From an uncultured Zoogloea sp. (GTDB lineage Bacteria; Pseudomonadota; Gammaproteobacteria; Burkholderiales; Rhodocyclaceae): a stretch of 22,696 bases of DNA. The stretch covers positions 1 through 22,696 of the forward strand of contig CALBTT010000036.1 in NCBI GenBank assembly GCA_937967645.1, given 5' to 3'. Every line of letters begins with the position of its first letter. The first letter of the stretch is position 1. The position numbers and the translations under genes are program-made. This document shows, piece by piece, positions 7,624-15,150 of this stretch. Below the pieces are notes generated by a model. It saw nothing but the letters and a program-made list of their open reading frames with translations, searched no databases and had not been told where the DNA came from.

Positions 7624-8490
7624 TCAGGCCTGCAGGGCGTGGCCCCACAGGGCCGGCGCGTTGAAGACCTTCACGTCCCAGTCGTGGTCGTCCACTTCCA
7701 CCCCGCCGTAGCCGTACTCGATGGCGAAGCCGGACTCGGTCTTGACGTAGAAGGAGGTCATCTGGTCGTTGGTGTGACGGCCCAGGTTCATCACCATGGG
7801 GATGCCCTCGGCCTGCACGATGTCGTAGGCACGGCCCACGTCGTCGATGGACTTGACCTGCAGCATCAGGTGGTTGAACTGGCCGGGGACCATGCCGAAA
7901 CAGGGGTTCATCAGGGCCAGGGTGTGATGGCGCGGGTTGCAGTGCAGGAAGGTCGCCTCGGCCTCGGACCAGAAGATGTAGTCGGTCAGGCGGAAGCTGA
8001 AGTGCTCGGTGTAGAAGCGGGTCGCCGCATCCCGGTCGGCACAGGCCAGCACCACGTGGCCGAGGCCCAGCTCGCCGGTAACGAAGCCGGAGATGGCGCG
8101 GCCCGGCTTGAGGGGCAGCTTTTCCAGCACCGCGCCGAAGAAGAGCTCGATCCGCACGCCGTCGGGGCCGCGCAGGTGGATCATGTCCAGCACCGCCCGC
8201 TCCTCGCGTTCGGCGGCGGTGGCGCGGGTCACTTCCAGGCCCTTGCCGCGCAGTTCGTTCTCGGCCGCGCGCAGGGCATCAAGGGACTCCACCTCCAGCC
8301 CCATGTAGGCCAGCGACATGGCCTCGGCCTTGTAGAAGGCCAGGCGGTGGTGGCGTTCATCCACCCGCGCATACATGCGCTCACCGTCGCGGTGCACTTC
8401 GGCCCCGCAGATCTTGTCCAGCACGTGTTGCAGCTTGTCCAACTCCACCACATTGACGCCGGCGTAGCCCAGCTGAGTCACATTGATCAT
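7624..8490 (-). CDS. Type I (VOC) extradiol ring-cleavage dioxygenase
   Basis: A 288-residue two-domain vicinal-oxygen-chelate protein of the same length and layout as BphC/HsaC-type catechol 2,3-dioxygenases. The C-terminal domain holds the Fe(II) facial triad: His145 (GLGHVVLA), His207 (QFNHLML) and Glu258 (GFAIEYG). It also keeps the second-sphere residues of the family: His188/His189 (NPRHHT), His239 (GRHTND) and Tyr248 (SFYVK). It should open a catechol-type ring between the hydroxylated carbon and its neighbour. The exact diol is unknown; BphC/HsaC-like enzymes usually take bicyclic or substituted catechols rather than catechol itself. It is the third gene of the Rieske operon, 45 bp after the reductase gene. 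The Shine-Dalgarno sequence is weak. Confidence 0.92.
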   Translation of the reverse strand: MINVTQLGYAGVNVVELDKLQHVLDKICGAEVHRDGERMYARVDERHHRLAFYKAEAMSLAYMGLEVESLDALRAAENELRGKGLEVTRATAAEREERAVLDMIHLRGPDGVRIELFFGAVLEKLPLKPGRAISGFVTGELGLGHVVLACADRDAATRFYTEHFSFRLTDYIFWSEAEATFLHCNPRHHTLALMNPCFGMVPGQFNHLMLQVKSIDDVGRAYDIVQAEGIPMVMNLGRHTNDQMTSFYVKTESGFAIEYGYGGVEVDDHDWDVKVFNAPALWGHALQA

Positions 8491-8535
8491 GGTCTTGTCC
8501 GTCCCAGGAGATTGAATGCGTGATGCGGGCGACCG

Positions 8536-9597
8536 TCAGGTCGCGCTGGCCGAGAAGTGCTCGGCGTGGATGTTGTCGGGGTGCAGTCCGAGGGCCTCGA
8601 GGTGCCGGCGGGCCGATTCGATCATCGGCGGCGGGCCGCACAGGTAGGCCACGGCATTGGGGGCGTCGATCACGTCCTCGGCGGTGATGACTTCGACCGG
8701 GTTGCCCACCAGACCGGTGTAGCCGGGGCCCGGATTGGCCACCGCCACCTTGACCTTGAGGCCGGGCAGCCAGGCGGCGCGGGTCTCCAGCTCGTCCTGG
8801 TAGAACAGGTTGTCCTCGCTGGCGCAGCCGAAGCTGAGCAGGACCTTGGGCTTGCGGCCGGACTTGAGGCGGATGTCCTCGAGCATGCCGAGCATCGGCG
8901 CCAGGCCGGTGCCGCCGGCGATCATGATCTGCTGGGCCTTGGACTCACGCAGGTAGAACAGGCCGAAGGGGCCTTCCAGCTCCATCTCGTCGCCGGCCTT
9001 GGCCCGCGAGCGCAGGTAGTCGGACATCACGCCGGCATCGAGCACACGCAGCAGCAGGACCAGCTCGGGCAGATCGCCCATCGTCGAGGCCATCGAGTAG
9101 GAGCGCCACTCCTCGGTGCCTGGCACCCGGACCCGCACGTACTGGCCGCTGCGGAACTCGAGACCGGCGTCGTCAGGCAGGCGCAGGGCCAGGCGCACCA
9201 CGTTGCTGGCCACCCAGCTCACCTCGCCCACCACCGCCGTGCAGCGCGCGGGGCCAGGCTCGTCGAGCAGGCTGCTCGGGTAGTCGAAATGCATCACCGC
9301 GTCGCTGTCGCAGAACGAGGTGCAGGTCAGGCGGAAGCCCTCGGCCGCCTCGCTCGGCAGCAGGGAGGTGCCCCGTGCGGTGTTCATGCGCACGTCGCCG
9401 GACTCCACGCGGGTCACGCAGGTGCCGCAGCTGCCGGTGAGGCACTGGTGCGCCAGGCGGACGTCGTTCTCCTTGGCCGCGGCCAGGATGGTCTGACCGG
9501 CACGGACCGGGAATACCCGCTCGATGCCGTCGCTGAAGCGGACGGTGGCGGAGCAGGTCTGGGTTGCCTCGACGGGCAGTTCTTCTAGGATCGTCAT
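8536..9597 (-). CDS. Rieske oxygenase reductase: 2Fe-2S ferredoxin / FAD / NAD(P) electron-transfer protein
   Basis: A 353-residue reductase starting at MTILEELPVE. GGAGAA lies seven bases upstream, and an in-frame upstream alternative start lacks one. Domain order is BenC/CarAd-like. A plant-type [2Fe-2S] ferredoxin comes first, with Cys52, Cys57, Cys60 and Cys92 (CLTGSCGTC...LTC). The FAD domain follows with RSYSMAS (165-171), then the NAD(P) domain with GGTGLAP (228-234) and CGPPPM (320-325). It takes electrons from NAD(P)H and passes them to the Rieske centre of the oxygenase encoded 51 bp upstream. No separate ferredoxin gene is present, so this looks like a two-component oxygenase system. 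Confidence 0.94.
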   Translation of the reverse strand: MTILEELPVEATQTCSATVRFSDGIERVFPVRAGQTILAAAKENDVRLAHQCLTGSCGTCVTRVESGDVRMNTARGTSLLPSEAAEGFRLTCTSFCDSDAVMHFDYPSSLLDEPGPARCTAVVGEVSWVASNVVRLALRLPDDAGLEFRSGQYVRVRVPGTEEWRSYSMASTMGDLPELVLLLRVLDAGVMSDYLRSRAKAGDEMELEGPFGLFYLRESKAQQIMIAGGTGLAPMLGMLEDIRLKSGRKPKVLLSFGCASEDNLFYQDELETRAAWLPGLKVKVAVANPGPGYTGLVGNPVEVITAEDVIDAPNAVAYLCGPPPMIESARRHLEALGLHPDNIHAEHFSASAT

Positions 9598-9648
9598 CGC
9601 ATCGTTCTCCACGGGCCGGGGCACCCACGGCGCCCCGGCATGGGCCTC

Positions 9649-10944
9649 TTACTCGCCCTTCTTGTCCCGGTAGTGGCCGCAGCCCGGACCGCGGATCTCG
9701 GCCAGCACGTTGCTGGCCCCCTTCACCACACCGGATACGCCGCGCGGCTTCTTGGCGATGCCGCGGTTGTAGCGGGAGGCCACCTTGCGCCAGGTGATGA
9801 TCGAGTAGTCCATGTCGCCGAGCTGCTCGTCGGCCCAGCCGGCGCCATCGGCATAGAAGTTCTGCATGGCGTCGCGGGCAAACAGGTCACAGTCGTTGAA
9901 GCCGTGCAGGGCCATCGGCTCGTAGAAGTTCTTGAAGCGGTACTCGAAGCCCTTGACGTCCTCCTCGGTCGGGCAGCGCTTGACCAGCACTTCCCAGTAC
10001 TCGTAGGTGTCGTCGGTGATGGGCACATACCACTCGTACTGCACGACGTTCTCTTCCGGCCAGTTCTCCACCATCAGCACGCCCGGCAGGAACATCGAGG
10101 TACGGAAGTACTTGGGCACGGTGCCGGAGGCCTTCACGTTGAGACGCTCATTCACCAGCACCGGCTCGTAGTTCTCGGTGAAGTACATGTTGATGAAGCC
10201 CTTCGGGCCGTCTTCATCTTCGATCAGCTGGGTGGCCTGGTCGGTCAGCGGCTTGATGCCCAGGGGCACGGCCCAGTCCTTGGCCTGGACGATGGTGCAG
10301 TCCTTGTGGATCAGCAGGTGGCCGGCGTCGAAGCCGTTCTCGCAGGCCAGGCGCCAGTTGGCGTAGCCGGTGCGGTGCACGCCCAGGGCCACGGCATCCT
10401 TGTCGAGCATGCTCGGGGTGTCCGGCCAGAAGGGGTGCGGGAAACGCTCGTTGTTGTCGGGGAAGCGGATCGGCAGATCCTGGGCCAGCGGGGGGATCTC
10501 GTCTTCCCAGTCGTCGCTCTTGACGAAGACGAAGACGATGCCGTTCACCTCTTCCACCGGGTAGGTCGGGATGCCGGTGGTGCCGATGATTTCGTCATCC
10601 GGCGCGGCCACGATGGAGACCAGCTCGCCGGTCTCGATGCTGAAGGTGAAGCCGTGGTACCAGCAGGTGATGGTGTCCTCGGTCAGGCACATCGGCTTGG
10701 CGGAGAGCTTCACGCCACGGTGCAGACACTGGTCCTTGAGTGCATAGACCTTGCCCTTGGAGCGGCGCAGCACGATGGGCACGCCACAGATCTGCACACC
10801 AACCGCCGAACCTTCCGGCACTTCGCCGGAGAAGCGTGCCGGGTACCAGTGGTTCAGGAAACCCCACTCTGCTTCCGCGTAGGGGGCGTAGAGGCGCCGA
10901 GCGGCGTCGTTGTTGGCCTTCTTGACCGTCCGTTTCATATCCAT
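9649..10944 (-). CDS. CarAa-like Rieske non-heme iron oxygenase, large subunit
   Basis: A 431-residue oxygenase. The start at 10944 (MDMKRTVKKA) has GGAG eight bases upstream; longer in-frame starts lack support. The Rieske [2Fe-2S] site is Cys73-x-His75 ... Cys94-x2-His97 (CLHRG, CWYHG). The mononuclear iron site is ENGFDAGHLLIHKD, with Asp206 as bridge and His209 and His213 as ligands, and Asp353 (GFNDCDLFAR) as the likely third ligand. The His-x3-His spacing, the NHWYP opening and the NWRLACENGFD segment resemble carbazole 1,9a-dioxygenase CarAa, a homotrimeric alpha-only oxygenase. No small subunit gene is present, which agrees. Substrate is not readable from sequence. First gene of the operon with its reductase and the extradiol dioxygenase. 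Confidence 0.93.
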   Translation of the reverse strand: MDMKRTVKKANNDAARRLYAPYAEAEWGFLNHWYPARFSGEVPEGSAVGVQICGVPIVLRRSKGKVYALKDQCLHRGVKLSAKPMCLTEDTITCWYHGFTFSIETGELVSIVAAPDDEIIGTTGIPTYPVEEVNGIVFVFVKSDDWEDEIPPLAQDLPIRFPDNNERFPHPFWPDTPSMLDKDAVALGVHRTGYANWRLACENGFDAGHLLIHKDCTIVQAKDWAVPLGIKPLTDQATQLIEDEDGPKGFINMYFTENYEPVLVNERLNVKASGTVPKYFRTSMFLPGVLMVENWPEENVVQYEWYVPITDDTYEYWEVLVKRCPTEEDVKGFEYRFKNFYEPMALHGFNDCDLFARDAMQNFYADGAGWADEQLGDMDYSIITWRKVASRYNRGIAKKPRGVSGVVKGASNVLAEIRGPGCGHYRDKKGE

Positions 10945-11032
10945 TCGATTGACTCCATGAATTCGGTTCAGTGATCCATCCCACCACCTGGGCTGCTTTC
11001 GTCCTGCGCTGTTCAGCGAGTTCGTGGAACAA

Positions 11033-11061
11033 AATATCGTCGACGTTAAATTGAAAGTCAA
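11033..11061 (-). promoter_or_regulatory. Predicted sigma70 promoter of the Rieske operon
   Basis: On the minus strand TTGACT (11061-11056), a 17-bp spacer and GATATT (11038-11033) match the -35/-10 consensus at five and four of six bases. The predicted transcript has a leader of about 80 nt before the Rieske ATG. Confidence 0.5.
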
Positions 11062-11068
11062 TCAATTT
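11048..11068. promoter_or_regulatory. Palindrome overlapping the Rieske-operon -35 element
   Basis: AAATTGA-N7-TCAATTT is a perfect 7-bp inverted repeat that encloses the predicted -35 element. A protein bound here would compete with RNA polymerase, so it is a candidate operator. The window's two MarR-type proteins are possible ligands, but this is inference. Confidence 0.4.
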
Positions 11069-11406
11069 TCTAAAGGTTTTTTGTTGTAATGCAGTGCAAT
11101 ATCAGTCGATAAAGCCTACAAAACCAGGCACCAACTGAGGGCGCGGGACTGTCCAGCGTGGTGCCGGAGGCCGCTATGCTGCATTGCAGAAGGGAGTCGA
11201 AATCCCTGTTCCGGTGCGTCGGAACGGGAGGAATGAAAGCTTGCAAAAAGCCTTCATCCAGATGGCATCAAGAAAAATTTTTTCTTCGAAAAGAAGCACT
11301 TGACGAAGATGTGAAATTAATACTTACTAAGTGATCGATAGAATTTCAATCAACCGTTCAAGCAACAAGAGCGCCCCTGCGCCCTCCCTCTCGAAGGAGA
11401 AGCCTC

Positions 11407-12393
11407 GTGGAAACTTCGCTATCCCGCCCTCCGGCCAGCTTCGATCTGCTGCGCTCCACCCACCTGGACGAAACCCGGGCGCTGGTTGCCGGCGTGTTCT
11501 GCGACCACCAGCTCGACCTGATCCGGCGCGAGCCGCTGGACTACGTGCACCTGCACGGCCAGATCGGACGGATCGGCTTCAGCGTCATGAGCTACGGCGC
11601 CGAGGTGCAGATCACACCAGGCCCGCTGAAGTCCTTTTTCCTGGTCCAGATGCCACTCGAGGGACACGACCTGATCCGCATCGGCAAGGAGAGCCTGCAC
11701 AGCGATACCAACCACGCCTCGGTGCATTCCCCCGACGACAGCCTCGGCATGCAGTGGAGCAAGGACTGCCGCAAGATGGTCGTCCGCTTCGACCGGGAGG
11801 CGCTGGAGCGGCATGCCCAGAGCATGACGGGCACGCCCGTGCGGCCAGGTGGCCTCAAGTTCCAGCCGGTGATGGACGCGCGCAAGGGCGCCGGACAGGC
11901 CTGGATCCGCACCGCACGCCATGTCCTCGACGAGCTGCGGGCCTCGCCGGCCCTGCTTGCCTCGCCGCTGATCTGCGCCCAGTTCGAGCAGCTCATGATG
12001 ACCACCCTGCTGGAATGGCAGCCGGGCAGCGTCAGTGAATCGCTGCAGCGTGACAGCCGCGAGGTGCTGCCACGCCACGTGCGGCTGGTCGAGGACTACA
12101 TCCGGGCCCACCCGGAGCAGCCCATCACCATCGAGCAGCTCACCGAGATGGCCGGCGTCAGCGGACGCACCCTTTACAGCGGCTTCCAGAAGTTCCGGGG
12201 CGTCAGCCCCATGCGCTACCTGCGCGACGTACGCATGGAGCGGGTCCGCAGCGACCTGCTGGACCCCTCCCAGGCCCGCAGCGTCACCGAGCTTGCCACC
12301 CGCTGGGGCTTCTTCCAGCTGGGCCGCTTCGCCACCGAGTACCGCAAGCGCTACGGCGAATGCCCCGGCGACACCCTGCGCCGGGCGGTGTAG
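11407..12393 (+). CDS. AraC/XylS-family transcriptional activator
   Basis: A 328-residue regulator starting at GTG, with AAGGAG seven bases upstream. The N-terminal half (about 1-200) is the AraC-binding-like-domain-2 type seen in XylS/FeaR-type regulators of aromatic catabolism (VHLHGQIGRIGFSVMSYGAEVQI, FLVQMPLEG). The C-terminal 100 residues form the double helix-turn-helix: ITIEQLTEMAGVSGRTLYSGF and RSVTELATRWGFFQLGRFATEYRKRYGECP. Its position between the divergent Rieske operon and the monooxygenase operon makes it the obvious candidate to control both. The TAG stop, and the last codon GTG, lie within a REP-like repeat copy, so the C-terminus may have been set by insertion of that repeat. 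Confidence 0.92.
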   Translation: METSLSRPPASFDLLRSTHLDETRALVAGVFCDHQLDLIRREPLDYVHLHGQIGRIGFSVMSYGAEVQITPGPLKSFFLVQMPLEGHDLIRIGKESLHSDTNHASVHSPDDSLGMQWSKDCRKMVVRFDREALERHAQSMTGTPVRPGGLKFQPVMDARKGAGQAWIRTARHVLDELRASPALLASPLICAQFEQLMMTTLLEWQPGSVSESLQRDSREVLPRHVRLVEDYIRAHPEQPITIEQLTEMAGVSGRTLYSGFQKFRGVSPMRYLRDVRMERVRSDLLDPSQARSVTELATRWGFFQLGRFATEYRKRYGECPGDTLRRAV

Positions 12394-12413
12394 GGGCGAC
12401 TTCAGTCGCCCGC
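12389..12413 (+). repeat. REP-like palindrome, copy 1 (supplies the AraC stop codon)
   Basis: TGTAGGGGCGACTTCAGTCGCCCGC contains a perfect GGGCGAC/GTCGCCC stem with a TTCA loop. It differs from copy 2 by a compensating pair of changes in the stem (A and T for G and C), so the hairpin is kept. It may double as terminator for the regulator gene. Confidence 0.75.
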
Positions 12414-12440
12414 ATGCCCTGGCTCACCCGGCGGCAAGCG

Positions 12441-12464
12441 GTGTAGGGGCGGCTTCAGCCGCCC
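12441..12464 (+). repeat. REP-like palindrome, copy 2
   Basis: GGGCGGC-TTCA-GCCGCCC hairpin preceded by GTGTAG. The flank GCGGTGTAGGGGCG is shared with copy 1. Its 23-bp core is the exact reverse complement of copy 3, so copies 2 and 3 make a BIME-like inverted pair. Confidence 0.8.
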
Positions 12465-12503
12465 TTCGCATTTGAATCCCTGACAGGACCTTGATCAGAG
12501 TCC

Positions 12504-12528
12504 GCGGGCGGCTGAAGCCGCCCCTACA
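12504..12528 (-). repeat. REP-like palindrome, copy 3, inverted
   Basis: Exact inverted copy of the 23-bp core of copy 2, ending in CCCCTACA. Separated from copy 2 by about 40 bp of non-repeated sequence. Confidence 0.8.
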
Positions 12529-12572
12529 GCCAGCCCCTGCAGCTGCACGTAAATTCACACCCGCTTCATTTT

Positions 12573-12608
12573 TCTGCAGTAACTGAACATCGTCTGCAGG
12601 CGTTGAAT
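12573..12608 (+). promoter_or_regulatory. Direct repeat resembling XylS-family operator half-sites
   Basis: TCTGCAG-N4-TGAA-N-A occurs twice, starting at 12573 and 12593, exactly 20 bp apart. Written as TGCA-N6-GAAYA, each half resembles the known XylS half-site TGCA-N6-GGNTA; the second matches it at eight of nine fixed bases. Two half-sites about two helical turns apart is the normal arrangement for an AraC/XylS activator, and such a gene lies just upstream. Binding is inferred. Confidence 0.55.
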
Positions 12609-12696
12609 AGTCCGCACAGTCCGCTTCCCGCACATTGCGTTCACCCCCTTCGCCGGAAGGGGATCCCCCCAACAACGCAAAGCGGAGCGACACAAC

Positions 12697-13926
12697 ATGC
12701 GCAAGATCACCATCATCGGTGCCGGTCAGGCCGGCCTGCATCTGGGCATCGGCCTGGTCTCCAAGGGCTTCGACGTCACCGTGGTATCCAACCGGACCGG
12801 CGAGCAGATCGCCAATGGCAAGGTCATGTCGAGCCAGTCCATGTACGACATGGCGATCGGCTATGAGCGGGAGCTGGGCCTGTCCCTGTGGGACGATGTC
12901 TGTCCGCCGATCGAGGGCGTGCACATGCGCGCCGGCCTCCGGGACGGCACCAAGCTGATCGACTGGCGCGCGCGCATGGGCGCCAACGGCCAGTCGGTGG
13001 ATCAGCGCATCAAGATGCCCCGCTGGATGGAGGAATTTCAACGCCGCGGTGGCAAGCTGGTGATCCAGGAAGCCGGCATCCTGGAGACCGAGCAATACGC
13101 CAAGGACAGCGACCTGGTGCTGGTCGCCACCGGCAAGGGCGAGCTGGGCAAGCTCTTCGAGCGTGATGCCGAGCGCTCCGTGTTCGACCGGCCGATGCGC
13201 ACCATCGCCCTGACCTACGTGCACGGCATGAAGGCCCGCGACGACTTCTCGGCGCTCAACATCAGCATCAATCCCGGCATCGGCGAGTACGTGAACTTCC
13301 CCGCCATGACGCACACCGGCCCCTGCGACATCATCAACCTGGAGTGCATCGAGGGCGGCCCGATGGACCGCTGGAGCGAGGCGAAGACGCCGGCCGATCA
13401 CCTGGCCCTCACCGTGGAACTGATCTGCGAGTTCTTCCCCTGGGAAGCGCCGCGCTGCGAGAACCTGCGCCTCACCGACGACAACGGCATCCTGGTCGGC
13501 CGCGTCACCCCCACCGTGCGCAAGCCGGTCGGCACCCTGCCCTCGGGCTGCCAGGTGCTGGGCATGGCCGACGTGCTGGTGCTCAACGACCCGATCACCG
13601 GCCAGGGCTCCAACAACGCCGCCAAGTGTGTGAACGTCTATCTCAAGTCCATCCTGGAGCGCGGCAACGCCGCCTTCGACAGCGCATGGATGCAGGACAC
13701 CTTCGAGCGCTACTGGGACTATGCCCAGTGGGTGGCGCGCTTCACCAACACCCACCTGCTGCCCCCGCCGCCCCAGGTGATGAAGGTCTTCGGTGCCTGT
13801 GGCCAGAATCCGGCGCTGGCCGCCCGCGTGGCCAACGCCTTCGACGACCCCAAGGGCCTTGCCCCCTGGTACTACGACCCGGTGGAGGCCGACCGCTTCA
13901 TCGAATCCTATGCCGTACCGGCCTGA
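12697..13926 (+). CDS. Styrene/indole monooxygenase-family FAD-dependent oxygenase component
   Basis: A 409-residue single-component Rossmann flavoprotein of the StyA/IndA type (group E flavoprotein monooxygenases). It starts with ITIIGAGQAGLHLG, the FAD dinucleotide motif at about residues 4-17, and ends its FAD domain with GMADVLVLNDPITGQGSNNA. The latter corresponds to the DPxxGQGxN segment that contacts the isoalloxazine ring. It lacks its own NAD(P)H site and needs FADH2 from a reductase, which is encoded two genes downstream. Motifs such as KVMSSQSMYD, RWMEEF and CIEGGPMD look closer to the broad indole-oxygenase-like group than to classical styrene epoxidases. The expected reaction is epoxidation or hydroxylation of a vinyl-aromatic or indole-like substrate. 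GGAG lies nine bases before the ATG. Confidence 0.88.
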   Translation: MRKITIIGAGQAGLHLGIGLVSKGFDVTVVSNRTGEQIANGKVMSSQSMYDMAIGYERELGLSLWDDVCPPIEGVHMRAGLRDGTKLIDWRARMGANGQSVDQRIKMPRWMEEFQRRGGKLVIQEAGILETEQYAKDSDLVLVATGKGELGKLFERDAERSVFDRPMRTIALTYVHGMKARDDFSALNISINPGIGEYVNFPAMTHTGPCDIINLECIEGGPMDRWSEAKTPADHLALTVELICEFFPWEAPRCENLRLTDDNGILVGRVTPTVRKPVGTLPSGCQVLGMADVLVLNDPITGQGSNNAAKCVNVYLKSILERGNAAFDSAWMQDTFERYWDYAQWVARFTNTHLLPPPPQVMKVFGACGQNPALAARVANAFDDPKGLAPWYYDPVEADRFIESYAVPA

Positions 13927-13937
13927 GGGGGAGCGCC

Positions 13938-15134
13938 ATGAACAGTCACATCTCCTCCCGCCTGCGACGCCTGCCCCTTGCCGTGCTGGCCGCCACCTGC
14001 GCCCTCCCCGCGCTGGCCACCCAGGGCACCTTTCCCCATGGCTACGGCGTGAAATCCGAAGGCATGGGGGGTGTCGGCATCGCCCTCGCCCAGGACGGCC
14101 TGGCCGGTGCCACCAATCCGGCCGGGATGGTCCGTGTCGGCAACCGCTTCGATGTGGGCGCCGCCTTCCTGTCGGTGGACAACGGCTCCCGTTTCGCCGG
14201 CACCACCTATGACGCCACCGAGAACAAGGGGCTGTACATCATCCCCCAGCTGGGTGCGAACTACATGATCGACGCCGACAGCTCCGTCGGCGTGTCGGTG
14301 GTCGGCAATGGCGTGGGCACAGCCTACAGCCGCAGTGCCAACGTAGGCGGCATGCAGGGGCCGCGCTCCCAGCTGCAGCAGATGGTCGCCACCTTCTCGT
14401 ATGCACGCAAGCTGGGCGAGGCCCACTCCGTCGGCGCCGGGCTGGTCCTGGCGCGCCAGTCCCTGACCATCCGCGGGCCGTCCAGCATAGGCCTGCCGGA
14501 AGGGCATGACTCCTCCTACGGCGCCGGCATCCGCCTGGGCTGGAGCGGTCAGCTGACGCCTGAGCTGACCGTCGGCGCGACCTATGCCAGCAAGGTGAGC
14601 ATGGGCAAGCTGGACCGCTTCAAGGGCCTGCTGGCCGAGGGCGGCGACATGGACGTGCCGGCCAACTACGGCATCGGTGCGGCCTATCGGCTGGGCGCCA
14701 CCACCCTGGCGGCCGACGTCATGCGGATCGAGTGGGGTGAGATCCGCTCGCTGGCCAATCCGGGCGTCACCAACGCCGGCGGCCCGCCGGGCAGCGCCAA
14801 CGGCCCCGGCTTCGGCTGGCGCAACCAGTCGGTCTGGCGGGTGGGTGTGGACCATGCCCTGAGCGAGGCCCTGACCCTGCGGGCCGGCTACAACCAGGGC
14901 ACCCGCCTGCTCAATCCGCGGGACACCTATCTGGGCGTGCTCGCCCCGTCCGCCAACCGCCGCCATGTGACAGTCGGCGCCAGCTATCAGCTGAGCCGTG
15001 ACGGCGAGCTGTCGCTGGCTTACGCCCGATCGATCAAGGGCACGACCCAGGGCACCGGCGCACCGCCCGACGGCCTGACCGACCTGTACATGGGCCAGGA
15101 CTGGCTGTCGGTCAGCTACGGCATGCGTTTCTGA
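13938..15134 (+). CDS. FadL/TodX/XylN-family outer-membrane hydrophobic-compound channel
   Basis: A 398-residue barrel protein starting at the ATG preceded by GGGGAG; the frame is open further upstream only as a shadow of the previous gene. Signal peptide up to ALPALA (about residue 26). The mature N-terminus has TQGTFPHGYGVKSEGMGGVGIALA and GATNPAGM, the FadL-family S/G-rich and NPAG motifs. The chain ends in SVSYGMRF with a terminal Phe. FadL relatives such as TodX and XylN move toluene-like molecules across the outer membrane by lateral diffusion. It lies 12 bp after the monooxygenase and 16 bp before the flavin reductase, so substrate entry and oxidation are co-expressed. Confidence 0.9.
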   Translation: MNSHISSRLRRLPLAVLAATCALPALATQGTFPHGYGVKSEGMGGVGIALAQDGLAGATNPAGMVRVGNRFDVGAAFLSVDNGSRFAGTTYDATENKGLYIIPQLGANYMIDADSSVGVSVVGNGVGTAYSRSANVGGMQGPRSQLQQMVATFSYARKLGEAHSVGAGLVLARQSLTIRGPSSIGLPEGHDSSYGAGIRLGWSGQLTPELTVGATYASKVSMGKLDRFKGLLAEGGDMDVPANYGIGAAYRLGATTLAADVMRIEWGEIRSLANPGVTNAGGPPGSANGPGFGWRNQSVWRVGVDHALSEALTLRAGYNQGTRLLNPRDTYLGVLAPSANRRHVTVGASYQLSRDGELSLAYARSIKGTTQGTGAPPDGLTDLYMGQDWLSVSYGMRF

Positions 15135-15150
15135 GCGGGAGGGTCGATTC

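Larger units (their letters stand above)
10945..11406. other. 462-bp divergent regulatory region between the Rieske operon and the AraC gene
   Basis: The region is A+T-richer than its surroundings. It holds a sigma70-like promoter towards the Rieske operon (11033-11061) overlapped by a palindrome (11048-11068). Two TGCA-N-TGCA palindromes lie at 11090-11098 and 11180-11188, and an 8-bp hairpin (one G-U pair) at 11205-11228. TTGACG at 11300-11305 could be a -35 element for the regulator, but no convincing -10 follows. A 33-codon reading frame (11233-11334) lies here but its Shine-Dalgarno spacing is too short. No gene is called. Confidence 0.6.
12394..12696. other. Intergenic region upstream of the monooxygenase operon
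   Basis: About 300 bp. The left part (to 12528) holds the three REP-like palindromes. The middle (12530-12610) holds four TGCA tetramers, two of them in a 20-bp direct repeat. A CCCCTTC/GAAGGGG hairpin (12645-12662) lies in the probable leader, about 35 bp before the start codon. No convincing -35/-10 pair was found, which is usual where an AraC-type activator is needed. No gene is visible. Confidence 0.6.

Noticed and set aside
7639..10974. Plus-strand frames opposite the extradiol dioxygenase, reductase and Rieske genes
   Set aside because: Antisense shadows; the minus-strand products carry all expected iron, flavin and cluster ligands.
12530..12696. Sigma54 (-24/-12) promoter before the monooxygenase operon
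   Set aside because: No TGGC-N8-TTGC-type pair found; the closest CCGCAC-ATTGCG lacks the invariant GG.
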